Origin: Progne subis subis
Lineage: Eukaryota; Chordata; Aves; Passeriformes; Hirundinidae
DNA length: 64,000 bases
Direction: 5' to 3'
Assembly (NCBI GenBank): GCA_022316685.1
Contig: JAKJHU010000024.1
Coordinates: forward strand, 4,844,501-4,908,500
A program made the translations under genes and the position numbers. The notes beneath the pieces are model-generated. The model was not told the DNA's origin, searched no databases, and saw nothing but the letters and a program-made list of their open reading frames with translations. The stretch's first letter is position 1; the number at the start of each line of letters is the position of its first letter. Positions 28,801 through 42,300 of this stretch are shown here, piece by piece.

Positions 28801-30670
28801 TACAGATGTACGTTCACAGCACATGGTACTAACAACTGAGTAAGGACAACAGTGTTCAGCACCATCTTTGATACAATATGCTCTCTTTAAAGCTTAAAAT
28901 CTCAGTAGGTGATGCAGAAGAAAATATTGTCTCCTGCAGACAAGTGTCAGTATTTTGGCCTGGTCAGGCAGCAGATTCCTCTGAAGCTGTAACAACAGAT
29001 GGGTGAGAAGTGTGTTTGTCCTGGATGCAGAGTGAAAAGTGCAGGTAGATGAAGCTGTGTTCACTGCTCTCATTGCCACCAGAGAAGGCAACCTGCAAGC
29101 TGCCAGTCTTTTCTCTTCCCTCTAAACAGTTCCAAGGAATCTACATCAGAAAGAGTCCACAAAGGTCTGCTACTCTGGCAGCTCCATGAAGTAGACTTAG
29201 AGGACATGCCTGGAGGGCAGCAGATCCATGCCATCAGCACTGCCACTGCCAGGTGCAAAGGACAGCCAGGAATTCCCCCCAAACTCTCACAGCTTTGGTA
29301 TTCTGAACAGACACAGCCAGAGAACATCCTGAGGAGCAGCCTCCAGGGATAAACAGTGTTTTGAAAGTTAAGGGAGAAAGAAACTGAGGATCAAGGGTAG
29401 GAGAAGGCATTGGAAGGACAACACAACCTGGAACTTGACCATTAAATAAATAATTAGTTGTTAAAATAAGTGAGTCTGCAAAAACCTGTTCAGTGAAAAT
29501 TCAGGAAGAGCAGAGGAATGGGCTGTAAAAAGCATTCTCAGAAATGCAAAAGCATGGGAAGACCTGAGAAAAACTTGAAAATTTGTTTCTAGTCTGAAGC
29601 AATTTCTTTTTAATATGTGACACCACTGAATGCCTACAGAATGGAGACAATCAAACAGCTTTTCTTTAAGAATATCTCCCTTCTGTACCACAGCCTTCCT
29701 GCAGTGGGAAGCATTCGGACAAGACAAACCAAGGTGCACAAGTCACTTCTGGAACAGAGCGATTGAACCCACAGGGCCTCATGCACTGGCAGGCTGGAGT
29801 GTGTACCCGAGCTCCAGCACAGAGCTCACTCAGGCATCTCCCGGCTGCACTGCATCTTGCTCTTGTAGCATTAGGATAACCCAGGTCTGAGGAGTATGTG
29901 CCTTTAGAGGCACCTGTATACCTTCAAATCCAGAAGGCTTGTCATCTTCCCACTAATCTGTTGTACAGGCTGCTTACTGTACGTGGTAGAACCGATCTGG
30001 GGGAGCTGAAAAAGCTATTTGTTGTCATAGAAACAGCAGGACTTCGGGTACTCTGCAGGCTGATACGTGAGGTTATTATTGTTTGGCCTTTTTCCAGGTA
30101 ACCAGATTGAGAAATGCTAAAAAGCTTTAAAATAAGCTCCTGAATTTTTGTCAAATAACCAGACCTACAGTTCTCACAAACGCATTCAAATATTTACTAA
30201 TTGTTGTGGAAAAACTTGAAAATTTCTGGGTATGGGAAACACTGTTGAAAAAAATATGCTCTTGACCCCAGAAAACAAACAAGCAATGGTCATCTTGTAA
30301 GGCTGCAGGAAATGTGCAAAAATCTGAATCCAGTTATGAAGAAGCAACTAAAACTACATCCATTGTCTTCAGTCCTCTCCACTTGCTGAGGCTAATATTT
30401 TGAAAGCCTATAGTTAGAGTGGTAATTTAGGTCAATCCTGCAAAAGCAGCTATCCCAAGGGCTTACCAGCTGCCAGAGAGCACCACTCACTGACCCCACT
30501 GCCAAGCTGGTAAGGAGTTTGTGATTTTTCCTTTACTTTCCATTCTTCGCTGCTGAAGAATAACAGTGCCAGTAAATCACTGAACTGAAGGCTGGGAGTG
30601 ACCAAACCTCCTGGTGCTGCAGGTAAACAGCTGCATTCCCCTGGTAGCTCCAGAGGAAGACAGAGCCAAA
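19824..30670. other. Intergenic DNA between LTR and CR1 fragment
   Basis: No gene is recognisable apart from the doubtful open frame at 24984-25304. A GC-richer patch at about 22190-22700 has no identifiable content. The stretch 23400-25300 is AT-rich and unremarkable by eye. Conserved non-coding elements cannot be judged without alignment. Confidence 0.55.
24984..25304 (-). other. Unassigned 106-codon open frame, possible decayed exon
   Basis: This open frame is rich in Ser, Pro, Asn, Thr and Gln, unlike the hydrophobic or Lys-rich frames typical of AT-rich background here. It contains segments such as PTEPLPWGIEREYD and KVVSAPNLRPDKSHS. A pyrimidine-rich tract ending in CTAG lies just upstream on the minus strand (about 25300-25350) and would act as a phase-1 acceptor. 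I recognise no family, and no donor or partner exon is clear. It may be chance, a decayed exon or part of a retrocopy. Confidence 0.2.
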
Positions 30671-30884
30671 TTACAGAGTCACAGAAGCATTTAGGTTGGA
30701 AAAGACCTCTAAGGCCATCGAGTCCAACCCTTGACCGATGCCCACCTTGTCAGCCAAACCATAGCCCTAAGTGCCACATCCAGTGGTTTCTAGAATACCT
30801 CTGGGGACAGTGACTTCCCCACCTCCTTGGGCTCCCTGCTCCAATGAGTAAATCACCTTCCCCATAAAGAAGTTCTTCCTGATT
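30671..30884 (-). mobile_element. Short CR1 LINE 3' fragment
   Basis: The plus strand carries the reverse complement of a CR1 subfamily tail. Its blocks are ACAGAGTCACAGAAGCATTT, AGGTTGGAAAAGACCTCTAA, CATCGAGTCCAACCCTTGAC, CCCTAAGTGCCACATCCA and AAAGAAGTTCTTCCT. It is about 214 bp, heavily 5'-truncated and diverged. Its start differs in family type from the longer copy at 57.9 kb. It has no coding capacity. Confidence 0.88.
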
Positions 30885-33800
30885 CACTGGCCACAGAAAT
30901 ACAAGGCATGTGTTTTAGATATAATTTACTTTAGACAAGCAAAATCCTTTTACCTTTTACCAGAATATCTTTTTTTTTGTCTCACATTTTTTCTTAAAAC
31001 ATTTTTATCCTCCACTTGCATAACAGTATTTCTTGGTTATGACAGAATGGAAAGATAAATCTCAGGGTGTTGCTAGCTCGTAGAAAAGATGGAATTTTTA
31101 ACTATTAGGTTTGGCAAATGAGTGCATATGACTAGGACAGGTAATGCAAATATTTAGCTGTATGCTGGGCACAGGTGGGAGATAGAAAAAGCCATTTAGT
31201 TATAAAGGTCTTAATCTATCTGCATAGAAACTTCCCATTCTTATCTCAACAGTACAATTTTCTCTCCATCTGTTCCAAATAGTTCAAAACCCTGTCCCAT
31301 TTAGCACAGAAATCACCAACCCCTTGCTGTAAGCTATAAAAAATGATCCAAATGGCCTTACGTGTCCTGTGTGGAGACAAAAAATAGCCCTGTGACTTGC
31401 AAACAGCCTGTCTCTGTCACACAGGTATGACATCATCTGACATCTCTGAGTTAACATCCAGCTGGTCTATTGCCCCATAAAAATATTCTCCTTTTTTTTT
31501 ACTGAAGTAATCTGCTTCTATTACAGAATACATCTTACTCTTCTCCCATGGCCACAGAAACAGTCAGAATGCCTCAGGAATTACAAATATGCAATTACTA
31601 AACTTTCAGGCTGTGAAAATGGATGGATGTGACACTAAATCGAGCCATGAAAAAGATAAAGAGAAATAGCTGGAGGAGTGGGAACGCTTTCCTTAGATTA
31701 AATTTCTAATTTTTTGTTGGACAACAGCCTAGGGCTCAGCCAGCCAAACAGCCTCCTCCTATGCCAGATGCAGCATCCATCCTCTATTCCAGCTTCCTTT
31801 TACAGGTTAAGTCTTTTCATATTGAACTCAGTTGCCAGCTACAGGAGTAATTTAATGTGATGCAGAAGGCCATGAACCTTTGGGAAAAGACAAGCACAAG
31901 AAAGACAAGATTGTCAATAAAGGACTACTAATTTACATTGTAAACACAAACAGAACAGCAAGGTAAATGGAAAAAAAAAAAAAAAACCTGCCATTTTCTA
32001 GATTCTCCTTACTTTCTTGGCTATTCAGACTTTTGCCACTTGTTAGAGCTCAACAAAGGAGAGGACTGAGAAGCCTGTGGTGATTCTATTTCTGATGAAA
32101 TCACAGAAGAGAGAGGCCTTTAGCCTATTCTCCTCTTCAACAGCAACCCTGTGTGACCAAGAGCTGTGGAAAATCCACCCCATGCACTTTTCCTTTCCCT
32201 CCATATGCTGAATAAGTACCTGTTAAAGGCAAAGTGAGTGTGACCAGTTTTTTCCAAGAGAGAAGTCATGACTGTCAAAACCCATGACTCCGGGTCATCT
32301 ATTTGATCATCGAAACAATCCCGTTGTTGCCAAAGCCTGGGATTACGCGAGCAGGGGAGTGCTGGTTGCTCTGCTGCACCTGTAGTTACTCACAGAGACT
32401 GCCGCCCTTCGCTGGGTGGCAGCACAACACAGATGTCTGTCACTGCAATTTGTAGACATTCTGGTACTATAAATAGTAACACCGGCATGCAGGCGAACAC
32501 AGCAAAATCCATTTGGTTTTGGAATTATCCCTCGTTTACCTATAACAGCCATTAACTGACATGATACACTTTAGCTTGCAGAAAGTCACAGAGTATTTCA
32601 CTATGATGAAATACATATATCTGGAGTCCCTGGACATCACTTGAACATGTGGAATGCAATGCAAATACAACCATATTGTATACAAACATTTAAAGAGCTG
32701 TAAGTCAAGTATTTTCTTTTTGTGATACACTTAGTTAGCTAAAACCTATCAGAAAATTCAGGTCTATTTCAAACAGAAAATAATCACCCGGGCATTCTGA
32801 TGCTGACTTAGATCCCAGAAATTATAGGGCATGTTCCCTGCAGGACATATGAAGCAAACTACAATGACATAGTAAAAATCATCGTGCTCCCATTGGATAC
32901 ATTTGTGCCTCACATAAATATGAGAAAATAGCAAATTTGTTCCTATGAACACTACTTCAGAATATTTTCTCAGAGCTAGAAGAAAACTCTTGGCATTTTC
33001 ATGACACGAAAATGAAGGTGGTCTGGACACAAGAGACACAGACTGAGACATAAGCACCAGGTATCACTGGCTGAAGTGAACCTCAGAAATTTCTCTGCAT
33101 GACAGTTGCAGGCTTGTGAAATTCCTGCAGTTACAAGACTTCCTTCTGTCATGTCCTTTCCCTGGCTGGGGAATTCGTTTTCTGCAGAAAGCAAATAAAT
33201 TTCACATCAAGAGTGACATCCTTCTACTCTCCAGAAGGCACAGATTCTATGTGGGGAGACGCCAGGGTCGTTCTGGTGAGATGCTGAGAAGACAGGTCAG
33301 GTAAGTGGCTTGCAATTCACCAAACAGAAACCCACAGATCCACAGATTACTCAGATTGTGCTTCAGGAAAGAAGCAATGGGTGTCCAAGGGAGAAGCATA
33401 TGCTGGGTCATGGGATGAATGCTGCAGTACCAGCTGGGAGAAATCTGGCAGGAAACCTGAGGATAATCAGAATCTGCAGTTAAGGAAAAATAAAGAGTAG
33501 ACTTTGCGCAATAGAGAACACTGAGAGTAGATGCAAATTCCCTATCCTTATGTATCATTTATATAATACTAGAAAATTACTAACTAAAGAGGAGAAAACT
33601 GGAAAGAAAACAGCTGATGTCATGAGATTAATGTTAAAAAAAAAAAAAAAAGGTTAGAAAAAGAATTATGCTAAAGCATCAACTGAAGAGCTGATGTTGC
33701 AAAATTTTGCTCATTTGTCCTTAGTTTTATATTAAAAGCTTGTTTTGATTTTATTTCACCTTCTTTTCACAGATTCATAGTCTATATCTGCAACATCTAA

Positions 33801-36800
33801 GACTTGCTGTTCCCGTTTTCACAGTGGAACTTGCCTGTGCAAATATTAGAGAGGTTGGAAAAGGTGTCTTTATGTGCCCTCTGCTGGAAATACAGCACTG
33901 GCAGCACTGGCAAAAAAAAAAAAAAAATGGTTCCCCTCCGCACAGAGATCAGCTTCATCATGGATTCAGCTGTTACACACCACACAGGCTGGATTTTGTT
34001 TAAAGAACCAAGTCAAAATAAACCTTGTCTTAGTTGTTCAGTATTGACTTACTCTTCTATATAAATGCTGGGATCCAAACACTGGAGGAAATAAAAAGTA
34101 TCTCTGAGGAAATCGAGGGAATTATGCTTTAGAAAACCGTTTAAGGGAAAGTTGAATTATACTGTTGGAAATGGAACTAGTAAAATTTGCACTGCCACAT
34201 TCACAGAGGCACTGTGTATAACAGCCACCCCTAGGACAGTGAGGAAGCAAGCCAAAACCACTAAACATATCCAGCCCCATTACTACACTTGCCCTGCTTC
34301 TGAAGTCATTCCTCTCCATAATTGACATTATCAGAAAATGTTACTTCTCCTAAAGAATTTGCTTCTATTCCTTGACATCAATACATTATTTTGGGGGGGG
34401 GGGTTTTTGAGGGAAGACTCACACAGGGATTCAATGATCTGACTGAAACATACATTTTTCCAGCAGTTTTGAAATAACTTAATAGCTAAAATAATAGCAG
34501 TCATAAGAGAAAGGATTTTCTTGCAGCCTTGCAGTGCTACTACTTTTTCTAACCCATGTCCAGCTGTGCTGCTAGGCCAGTATCTTAACCCAGAACTCTA
34601 GCTAGCATAGGAAAAAGCATGATTAGTTAAAGCTGGCAGAAATGACCCACTAATTAACATGCAGATTATATTGTAAAAATCATGCCACTTCTTTTGTCTG
34701 TTCTGCATTTAGCTCATCTCCTCCTATAAGCTGATTCAGACCAGCCAAACCTCAAAGATCCCAGATGTTTTTCCAAAAGCAGCCTTTAGGATTATGAGGC
34801 ATATATGCAGCATTGCTCTTTGTGCTGCACTCTGTATGCATTTGACATTCATTCAGATAGTCTGGGTGGCAGCAGATCTTCAGCATTCAGATGGTGTGGA
34901 TTATCATCATAAAAAAGGAAAAATACTCCACTGGCCATTGTGCAGCAGTTCTGGGCTTGGCTTCACCTAGTCAGAGACTTCACCCTTTGTGGTTTTTTCT
35001 TACTAAATGAAAACTACATCATATTCAAAACTAACACAACTGTCTCCTATTTTTTTTTTCTCTACATGATGCTTTGATCTGACTTGTCTTGTATCTATAA
35101 AAGATTTTTTTTAATATAATTTGCTTTCCTCAAAGTAAAATTTCACACACACAACCCCAAGGAGGCTGCAACTGAATTGCATCCTGTGGGCTTCACTTTC
35201 ATAACAAAATTTACACTGCAGAAACATTGGTTGGTAAAGACATTTAAATAAAACATTAACCTGTCCTCTTCTACCTTTCATGCTGTTATTTTAAATTAAT
35301 TTTTAATCAGTTCCTACCCCAGATACATCCCCCCTTTAAACACACACTTATCACATACTGTTAAAAGCATTTCTAAAATGGCAATTTAAACACAGTGCCA
35401 AAGCTGTCCCTTAGCAGCCCTCTAATTCACATTTTTCTCTGGTATCAGCTTCAACTAAGATGCTCTTCCTTTTTACAAGGTGCTAGAGGGGTATTCGAGC
35501 TGTGCTTTGGATTACAGTCCACTTCTGCCTTCTGAGCTTGCTGAAAGGGATTCTATACTAAACAGGAGGCTTTCAGAGCTGCAAAAGGCAGATAGGAATC
35601 CACTTACCACACATATTTTAGAAAGTTTCTCCTAATATTTAATGTGTATCAAAATATACAAGTATTTTACAAAGCCAGCTTGCTACACTGCTACAAAGTT
35701 GGGTCATGTTCTGTATGACTGAATCTCTCTCTTACATAAAAGGAGAGGAAGAGGTCACTGATTACTAATACATAAAAATGACAATAGACACAGCTAACAC
35801 TGCTTAGCAAGTGTCGTTCCATTCTAAACTCTCCTGTTGCCTCTCATTGCCAGATTTTAGACATTTTGTCTTCATTTACCAGAGCTGTCTGCATCAGACT
35901 AAGAATTTGGCTTTAGGTTTTTGTTGGGGTTTTTCACAGGGGAGAGGGATGAAGAAAATAAAAGGAAACCCGGCCAACCAAAAAGACAAAAACACAAGGG
36001 ATCTCAAAATCACCTTGTCATCTCTGCAAATTTCTCTCTTTCACTGGGAAGTTCTAACATCTATACCTTTGAAATGGGTCCAGCTGAGAAGTATACTTTT
36101 GTACGACCTGGTCACCACCAAAACCGGACTAAATTCTCCAAAGATCTTCACCAATCCTAATTCATAAAAAATGCAATGGACTTTTGCGGTTGAATTTTCT
36201 GAGGAGCCTCTCCCACACAGCACATTCCAGCACTTCCTACCAGGCAATGAATCCCTAAAAACACCAGCTCAGACAAGGCTGCAATGCCCAGGATGTGACT
36301 TCCCAGGAGTCACAGGGGAGCCCAAAGTCAAGGCTCCCGTGGGGTGCAAGGGGTACTTGGGGCTTTTTGAGTTCTGCAGTGTTTGGGTTACGACTTTAAC
36401 ACTACATCCAGGTAGCCTTTATGAAGTGATTTCATGATAACAGTGTAAGATGTATAAAAACATAAGTGCATTTTGCAAAAACATTTCATAACGTTTCTGT
36501 ATTCTCTACCAGGCCAACTTCCACTGTAAATCTTTAGAGTCTTGTCATAAAAATGAACACTAACAAAATTAAATATTTCAGGTTCATAACTGTTTCAAAA
36601 CATCTAGGGTGAGGCTCAGCAGAGGATTTGGGGCCCAATGCAGATTTATTCTTAAGAACAAAGATGTGAAATACTTACTAAGACTGTTTATCATAACAGC
36701 ACATTTCTAAGCTATTGCCAAAAATGTCTGGGCCAATGAAATCACATAAGCACACAGCAACAGACATCCAACTCCTGACCTGACTGTTTTTGGACCAAGG

Positions 36801-38997
36801 TGATCATATGAGTTTTTACATGCTGATTGTGTCCAGGAGGGAAAGGAAGAAAAATGTTAAGTAACTGTGACTGAGGCAGAAGTTGTACTCTTTGAATTCA
36901 TGATCAGCTGGCAAAAACTGATGGCACAGCACAGAACCAAGCACCATTAATCCCAGCTAGTTACTTACCTCCAGTGTATACCCTGTGCTTTAACTGTTAC
37001 TGCTGTTCTAAAAGGAAAACGAAATAAACCCCAGAGGGATATGGATTTCTGTAATGGCTTATACAGCTCCAGTTGACACAAGCTCTGTGCAGGCTATTTC
37101 CAGAGACTTAACATCTTACTGACAAAACCGTGGATGTTGCGGATGGATGATAGCTGCTAAGCCATCTGTTCTGTTTCACTGCCAAGGCAAAACTCTTCCT
37201 GCTGCATATTTACTTGAGTTTTACAGTAGTTTTAAATACTCTAGAGAATGGAACTTCCCCTGTTCCCTGGGGGAGGTTGGGCTCACTACAGAATACTTTT
37301 CATTGGGAGGATTTTTTTCTGGTGCTTAGCCTAAGCTTCCCCTTTTTAAAGGCATCCCAAGAGCTTCCCTGACCTCTGTGCATGTGCCAATCTCTACATT
37401 TCAGCACAGAGGGAAGGGAAGCTGTACACACCAAGGACTGATACATAAACGTTTTTAAAAGAGTAAAGAGTACATATACAGAGGGTCTCAGACAAAATAG
37501 TGTCTACTCTCCTCCCAGAGAATGTCAGGACAACGGAATCTCAAATTTCTCAGGTATGGACTATAAGTACTGCAGTGTTATTCAATAGTTCTAGTAGGTG
37601 GAGACAGACTACAATCTCAGGGCACCAACCCTTCTTCATCCATAGGAAAGCAGCAGCAGCAGCTTATTTCTAGGCCAGAAGCTCTTCAGAGGCACAGCAG
37701 GCAGGCAGCCCCCAGTCCTCCTGATTGTGGAGGGTGGAACAGGAGAGAATGCAGAGACAGAGGAGAGCTGGACAGAGTCTCCCAGCAACCAGCCAGCCCT
37801 TGTCTCACCACAGACTAACAGCTGACCCCGTGTCACACTTTCCGCGGGATGTTCAGACAGGTTCAAAATCACACCTCAAGTCCAGCATTATTGCCAGGCT
37901 GTCTGAAAATCTCCAGGCAGCATTTTAGTGTACCCCTTTTGGTTTCAGCTGCTACATGTCAACAATCCTCAAATCTGGAGTGCTGATAGAAGGATTTCGT
38001 ACTGCTGTACAACTGCACTGACTACCTTTTGTTGTCCTCAAAACTGATTAAGATCTGACATCTTTAATGTTTTCCCCTCATTGCCTTTGCATCTTTCCCT
38101 GTGCATAGGTTGTTCTCCAATGTAAAAGACTTTGCTCTGTAATAAGGTTAACAACAAAGGGGTTTTACTCTTAATCAGACTCCTACATCCTTGCTAATTC
38201 TTAGATTAGGTAACTGAGGTTAATCATTACAAGATTCCATGTCTGGTTTTGCCCTGGTTTTAGTAAGAGTAGCAGAATTCTTCTAGGTATTTTAATCTCA
38301 CTGAACATGCATATCTAAGTGACATTTAAAACCAAATTGTTGATAATTGATAACTCTTCTACATAGCCTAAAGCTGGGCATTTTTTTGCTTTGATTTGTT
38401 TTGTTTTGTTTCCTCCTACCAGATGAAGTTGACAAACTGTAATTTCAGTCAATTTCATTACAAATTGTCACTTTCATTATTTCTCACTGTTTCCAGTGAG
38501 AACATTGCTTGTTTTCAAAAAAGACAATGGCCTATAGCAATACTGAGAAATATCATTAATAGAGGCATAAAGTTGATATATGTATTTTTAACAGTTTAGT
38601 ACTGTGTCTAAGTACCATATACAAAGCCTCCATAAAAAAAAATCCTAGGAATTTGGGGCAATTACTGTCTCCAGTGAGATTCCATAAGATTCAGTGGCAC
38701 ATTCTGGCTAATCTAGAAATAGATTTGCAGTCACAGCCCCACAGGTCATTTGTAAAATCTGTTGTCTCGACTTTTCTATTGCCTTACAAACAAAAATCTG
38801 GTAACACCATCCTCTCTTCTGTTCACATCTCCATCTTTTTCTGACCTAAATCAAAATAGTCAGAACAACAGAAACATTAATTACCATTGGTTCTAAAAAG
38901 TTCTCCTACAAACAAGCACATTTTATGACCCACTTTAGATTATTTTAAATCCTTTCCCTGCATACACACGGTTTTGTATCATACTTCTGTCTTCACC
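30885..38997. other. Intergenic DNA between CR1 fragment and 39-kb CpG island
   Basis: No gene or known transposon is visible. It contains three A16 runs (31971, 33636, 33912), a G11 run at 34393-34403, a short (CAG)4 at about 37650 and a TATA-like CTATAAATAG near 32468 that stands alone without a promoter context. Confidence 0.55.
38396..38411 (+). repeat. (GTTTT)n short repeat
   Basis: Three consecutive units of TTGTT/GTTTT, following a T-rich stretch. Confidence 0.7.
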
Positions 38998-39340
38998 AAA
39001 ATATCGCGCGGGACCAGGTCGCTGCGCTCCGCAATTCCTTTTTTGCAGCACGGGCAGCCCCGGGTTTCGGGGACCGGGAGGAGGACAAGCGTCCGTCCCG
39101 CCGCCAGATGTCGGCCGCGCCGCGCCCGGGGAGCGATCGGCGGCGCCGGGACCCATCCCGTCCATCCCGATCCACCCCAGTCCAACCTGATCCGCCCCGA
39201 TCGCCCCGATCCCCCCGATCTACCCCACCCGCCGCTCTGTGGGACTGGAAGCGGGCGAGGGCCGCTGGGATGCATCCAGGGACGCTTCCACTCCCACACG
39301 GGGTCCCGCGGCTCCCGCAGCGCGGCTGAAAGACAAGCTC
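38998..39340. promoter_or_regulatory. Small orphan CpG island with tandem repeat
   Basis: About 340 bp of CpG-dense DNA rises abruptly from AT-rich flanks (from ATATCGCGCGGG to GCAGCGCGGCTG). Several open frames cross it on both strands, but they are GC artefacts and none resembles a known protein. It contains the CCCCGATC-type repeat listed separately. It may be the promoter of an unannotated non-coding transcript or a GC-rich minisatellite seed. No coding gene is visible within reach. Confidence 0.6.
39151..39230. repeat. Degenerate 8-10 bp tandem repeat, unit near CCCCGATC
   Basis: Around nine imperfect copies of a CCCCGATC/CCATCCCGAT-like unit follow one another. The minus strand has four runs of at least four G with loops of 6, 3 and 5 nt (39195-39224 region), which is a G-quadruplex-type pattern. 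Confidence 0.75.
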
Positions 39341-42300
39341 CGAGTCACGGCGAGGGTTTGTTTGAGACATTCTGACTAAAGCACCCAAGACCTGTATGCG
39401 GTATTAGCTCGGAAGTGAACTAATTAATCCTTGCTACCTGATTCCACGTTACCTAATCACAGACTCAACAGCTGACTATTCTTTTTTGTCTGGGTATACA
39501 AGTTCACATCTGAGTAAGGCCAAACTAAACACTGCCTCTAGACAGAACACAGGAGGAGTGGGAGGACAAACCAGGAACGCAACAGAAATGGGGAAAGGTC
39601 TGCTGACAGCTGTTTCAAGCTCATGGGAAAACTAACAGCTGGCGTAGGACCATTTTCCCCCCTCCAGGAGAGCAACGCACTTCTCTCTATTTTCCCCCAA
39701 ATCAAAGCTGTAGGAATCCCCTCCTGCCAGCTCTTTTCTGCCCTACAAAGTGAGCAGTTTTCAGTGGAAGAGGAGAAGCAGGTAAGACTAGAAGAAGGAG
39801 GGGGTGAACACAGGTAGGTGGTGAAGCTGGGAGGAAGAGGAAGATGCCGGAGCAGTGGGATTTCCCGGGGCTGTCGGTACTGCTGAATCCTGGAGAAGCC
39901 CTCTCCACGGTGTAGTTGCGCCTGGAATACTGAGATGTCAGAAGGCTGTGAGAAAGATGAGGGTGGTAGAAATTATTGCATTGGGCAGGCACAGAACACA
40001 CATCCATAGGAAAACACATTCCATTGCCCTCAGCAGTCACAAGGAACCTGGGTTTAAATTAGATTTTGGGGCAGAAAACAATGAAAACAGCAAAAATTCC
40101 CATTTGCTAAGTTGTCATACGCTGAGTTGATTGAAAAAATTCTCTGCAATTTTTACAGGTGACAGGCTGCAAGCAAAGTACCAAACAAGGGAGACAATTC
40201 ATTTCTAGTAGCACAGAATTCCATGAGTTTTCACTAGCAAGTACCAAGAAGAACCAGGCAACGATTTCCAAGAGCATCAGTAGACAAACCCAAATGCAGG
40301 CAGGAACACTTCTCCTGCTTTTATTAGAAAACTGTCCCCGCTAATAGCCACCACTTCTCATTCATCTGAGCTGACACAACAGCTTTTGATAGGCCGATTT
40401 CCTGCACAGTGTGCTTGTATTTGGAACACTCCTGTGTACCCTCTTCACTAGTGTTTGTTAAAAAGGGGAGTTCTAATTAATTTTAAAAGACATTTTCAAA
40501 ACTAGTAACATGATGTATTCACATAGATATTGTTGTTTTCTGTGCATGATGCTTTCTGGTCAAAGCTCTAAGACCAGTTAGTTTATTCTTAAAAAATGTA
40601 TATGCATGCTCACATTGAGTATTATTTGATTAAAGAGAGTCCACAGTGAAAAAATAAAAATCACTGGAGGTATAGAAAAAAAATTACCTTTGATGAATGA
40701 TTACTTTCATAAGTTAGTCTAAAGACTAAGAGAATGAGGTGGCAGCCTGCCAGACATTAAATACATAAAAATTTTCCACAACTACAAATGGAAGAGTAAC
40801 TTCTATTGGCAAAGTAGATGGAATAAGAAGTGATGGGCTTAAATTGTAAAAAAAGAATGTTAGGGATTTTAGTGGTAAGGATAGCAAAGTTCTAGGATAG
40901 ATGGCCAAAAGAACTTGCAAACTTTCGCCCACAAAGATGATATAAACAAGTTTAGAATGTCTCTAGGATGACCTTCTGTACTCATGATGGTCAAAGGTAT
41001 GGCAACATATTAGATTATTTTTCTATCATCTTTTCTGTTACGTGAATTTATGCAACACTAAGATTTTTGTGATATTGCAAGTTTCATAACTTACAAGTTT
41101 GTAGACCATGTTGACTGATCCCTAATGGAACATACAGGAACAGTGTTTCCCCTGTGTCCAGTCATAATATAACTGCATGGGAATGCTCATTTTTCATGGA
41201 CTTTCGCTATTTCTCCTTCCATGCTGGGCAGAATCAGGAAGGGTAGAGGCAGGTTCCAAAAAGTGAAAGAAAAACAGAAGCCAGGTTCCAGGAATCACCT
41301 AAGTTTAAGAATGAGCAAAACCACAACAGACTCAGAAGGGGTTCATCTTCCCTACAACCTGAGTTTCAAACAAAGATGCACTTTCTGAGAGATTAAAGAA
41401 AAATATTTAAGTGGATAATTCTATTGTTCTTATGATGTGTGAAGGCTTGAGACAAAAAGCTCTATCTGGCACAGATGGGTGCTGACATCCTTGGCCCACA
41501 GGAAACTTCACCTCCTAAACTATTGGTTAACTGTTTCATTTCCTACAGGGTGGGAGTTGTGAGAACCCAGACTTACCTTTTTCATGTTTTGTTAATTACC
41601 AGCCCTTTCAGAGAAAGGACCCCACTACTTGCAGAGCTAGTTCTGTACTTTAAATTGGGACAAATATTATTTCACAAAATACTTCTGTGCCTATGACATG
41701 AATCCCACTTCGTGCAAAGAAATAGACCCTCACACAGCTGCCGTTCACTTGTTTTGCTCTATTCTGGATTCTCAAGAATGAACAAAATGCTGTTTATTTT
41801 CTTGCTGATGCAGGCTGTCTGAGTTTGCTCGACCACAAATTCAACTTTGCCTGACAGGGTGGGGCTGAAATTTGGTTTTTCTAAACATCTCAGATTGTCA
41901 TTCTGAAACTCACAGGCGTGATCAACTTTCCGGATTTCCCTTTCATGCTGGAGAGCAAAAACGTAAACGGCATGCCAGAAGCCGCAGAGGAAAAAGTAAT
42001 AACTGCAACAATCATTCATTTTTCACAATGGTTCCAACACCACTTCTATCCAAACTCATGGCAAATCTTTCACTGATAATGAAGAGTCCAAAGTCTGACC
42101 CAGTGCCAATGCTAATGTCTTGGGCTGTTACCACTTAGTGTCAGATGCAGGCCTTGTCTAAGTGGTCTGAACTTTTATCAACTTTGGTGGAACTACCACA
42201 ACTTCCATTTGTTCCAAGAACAAATTGAATCTGAGTGTAGGATCTCCATTAAATGAGTATCATCCTTGCACTACTCCTGCAGTCTCCTTTCTGTTTTATG

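Noticed and set aside
32463..32480. Strong TATA-like CTATAAATAG
   Set aside because: No CpG island, initiator, splice donor or coding exon follows it on either strand. One such match is expected by chance in AT-rich DNA.
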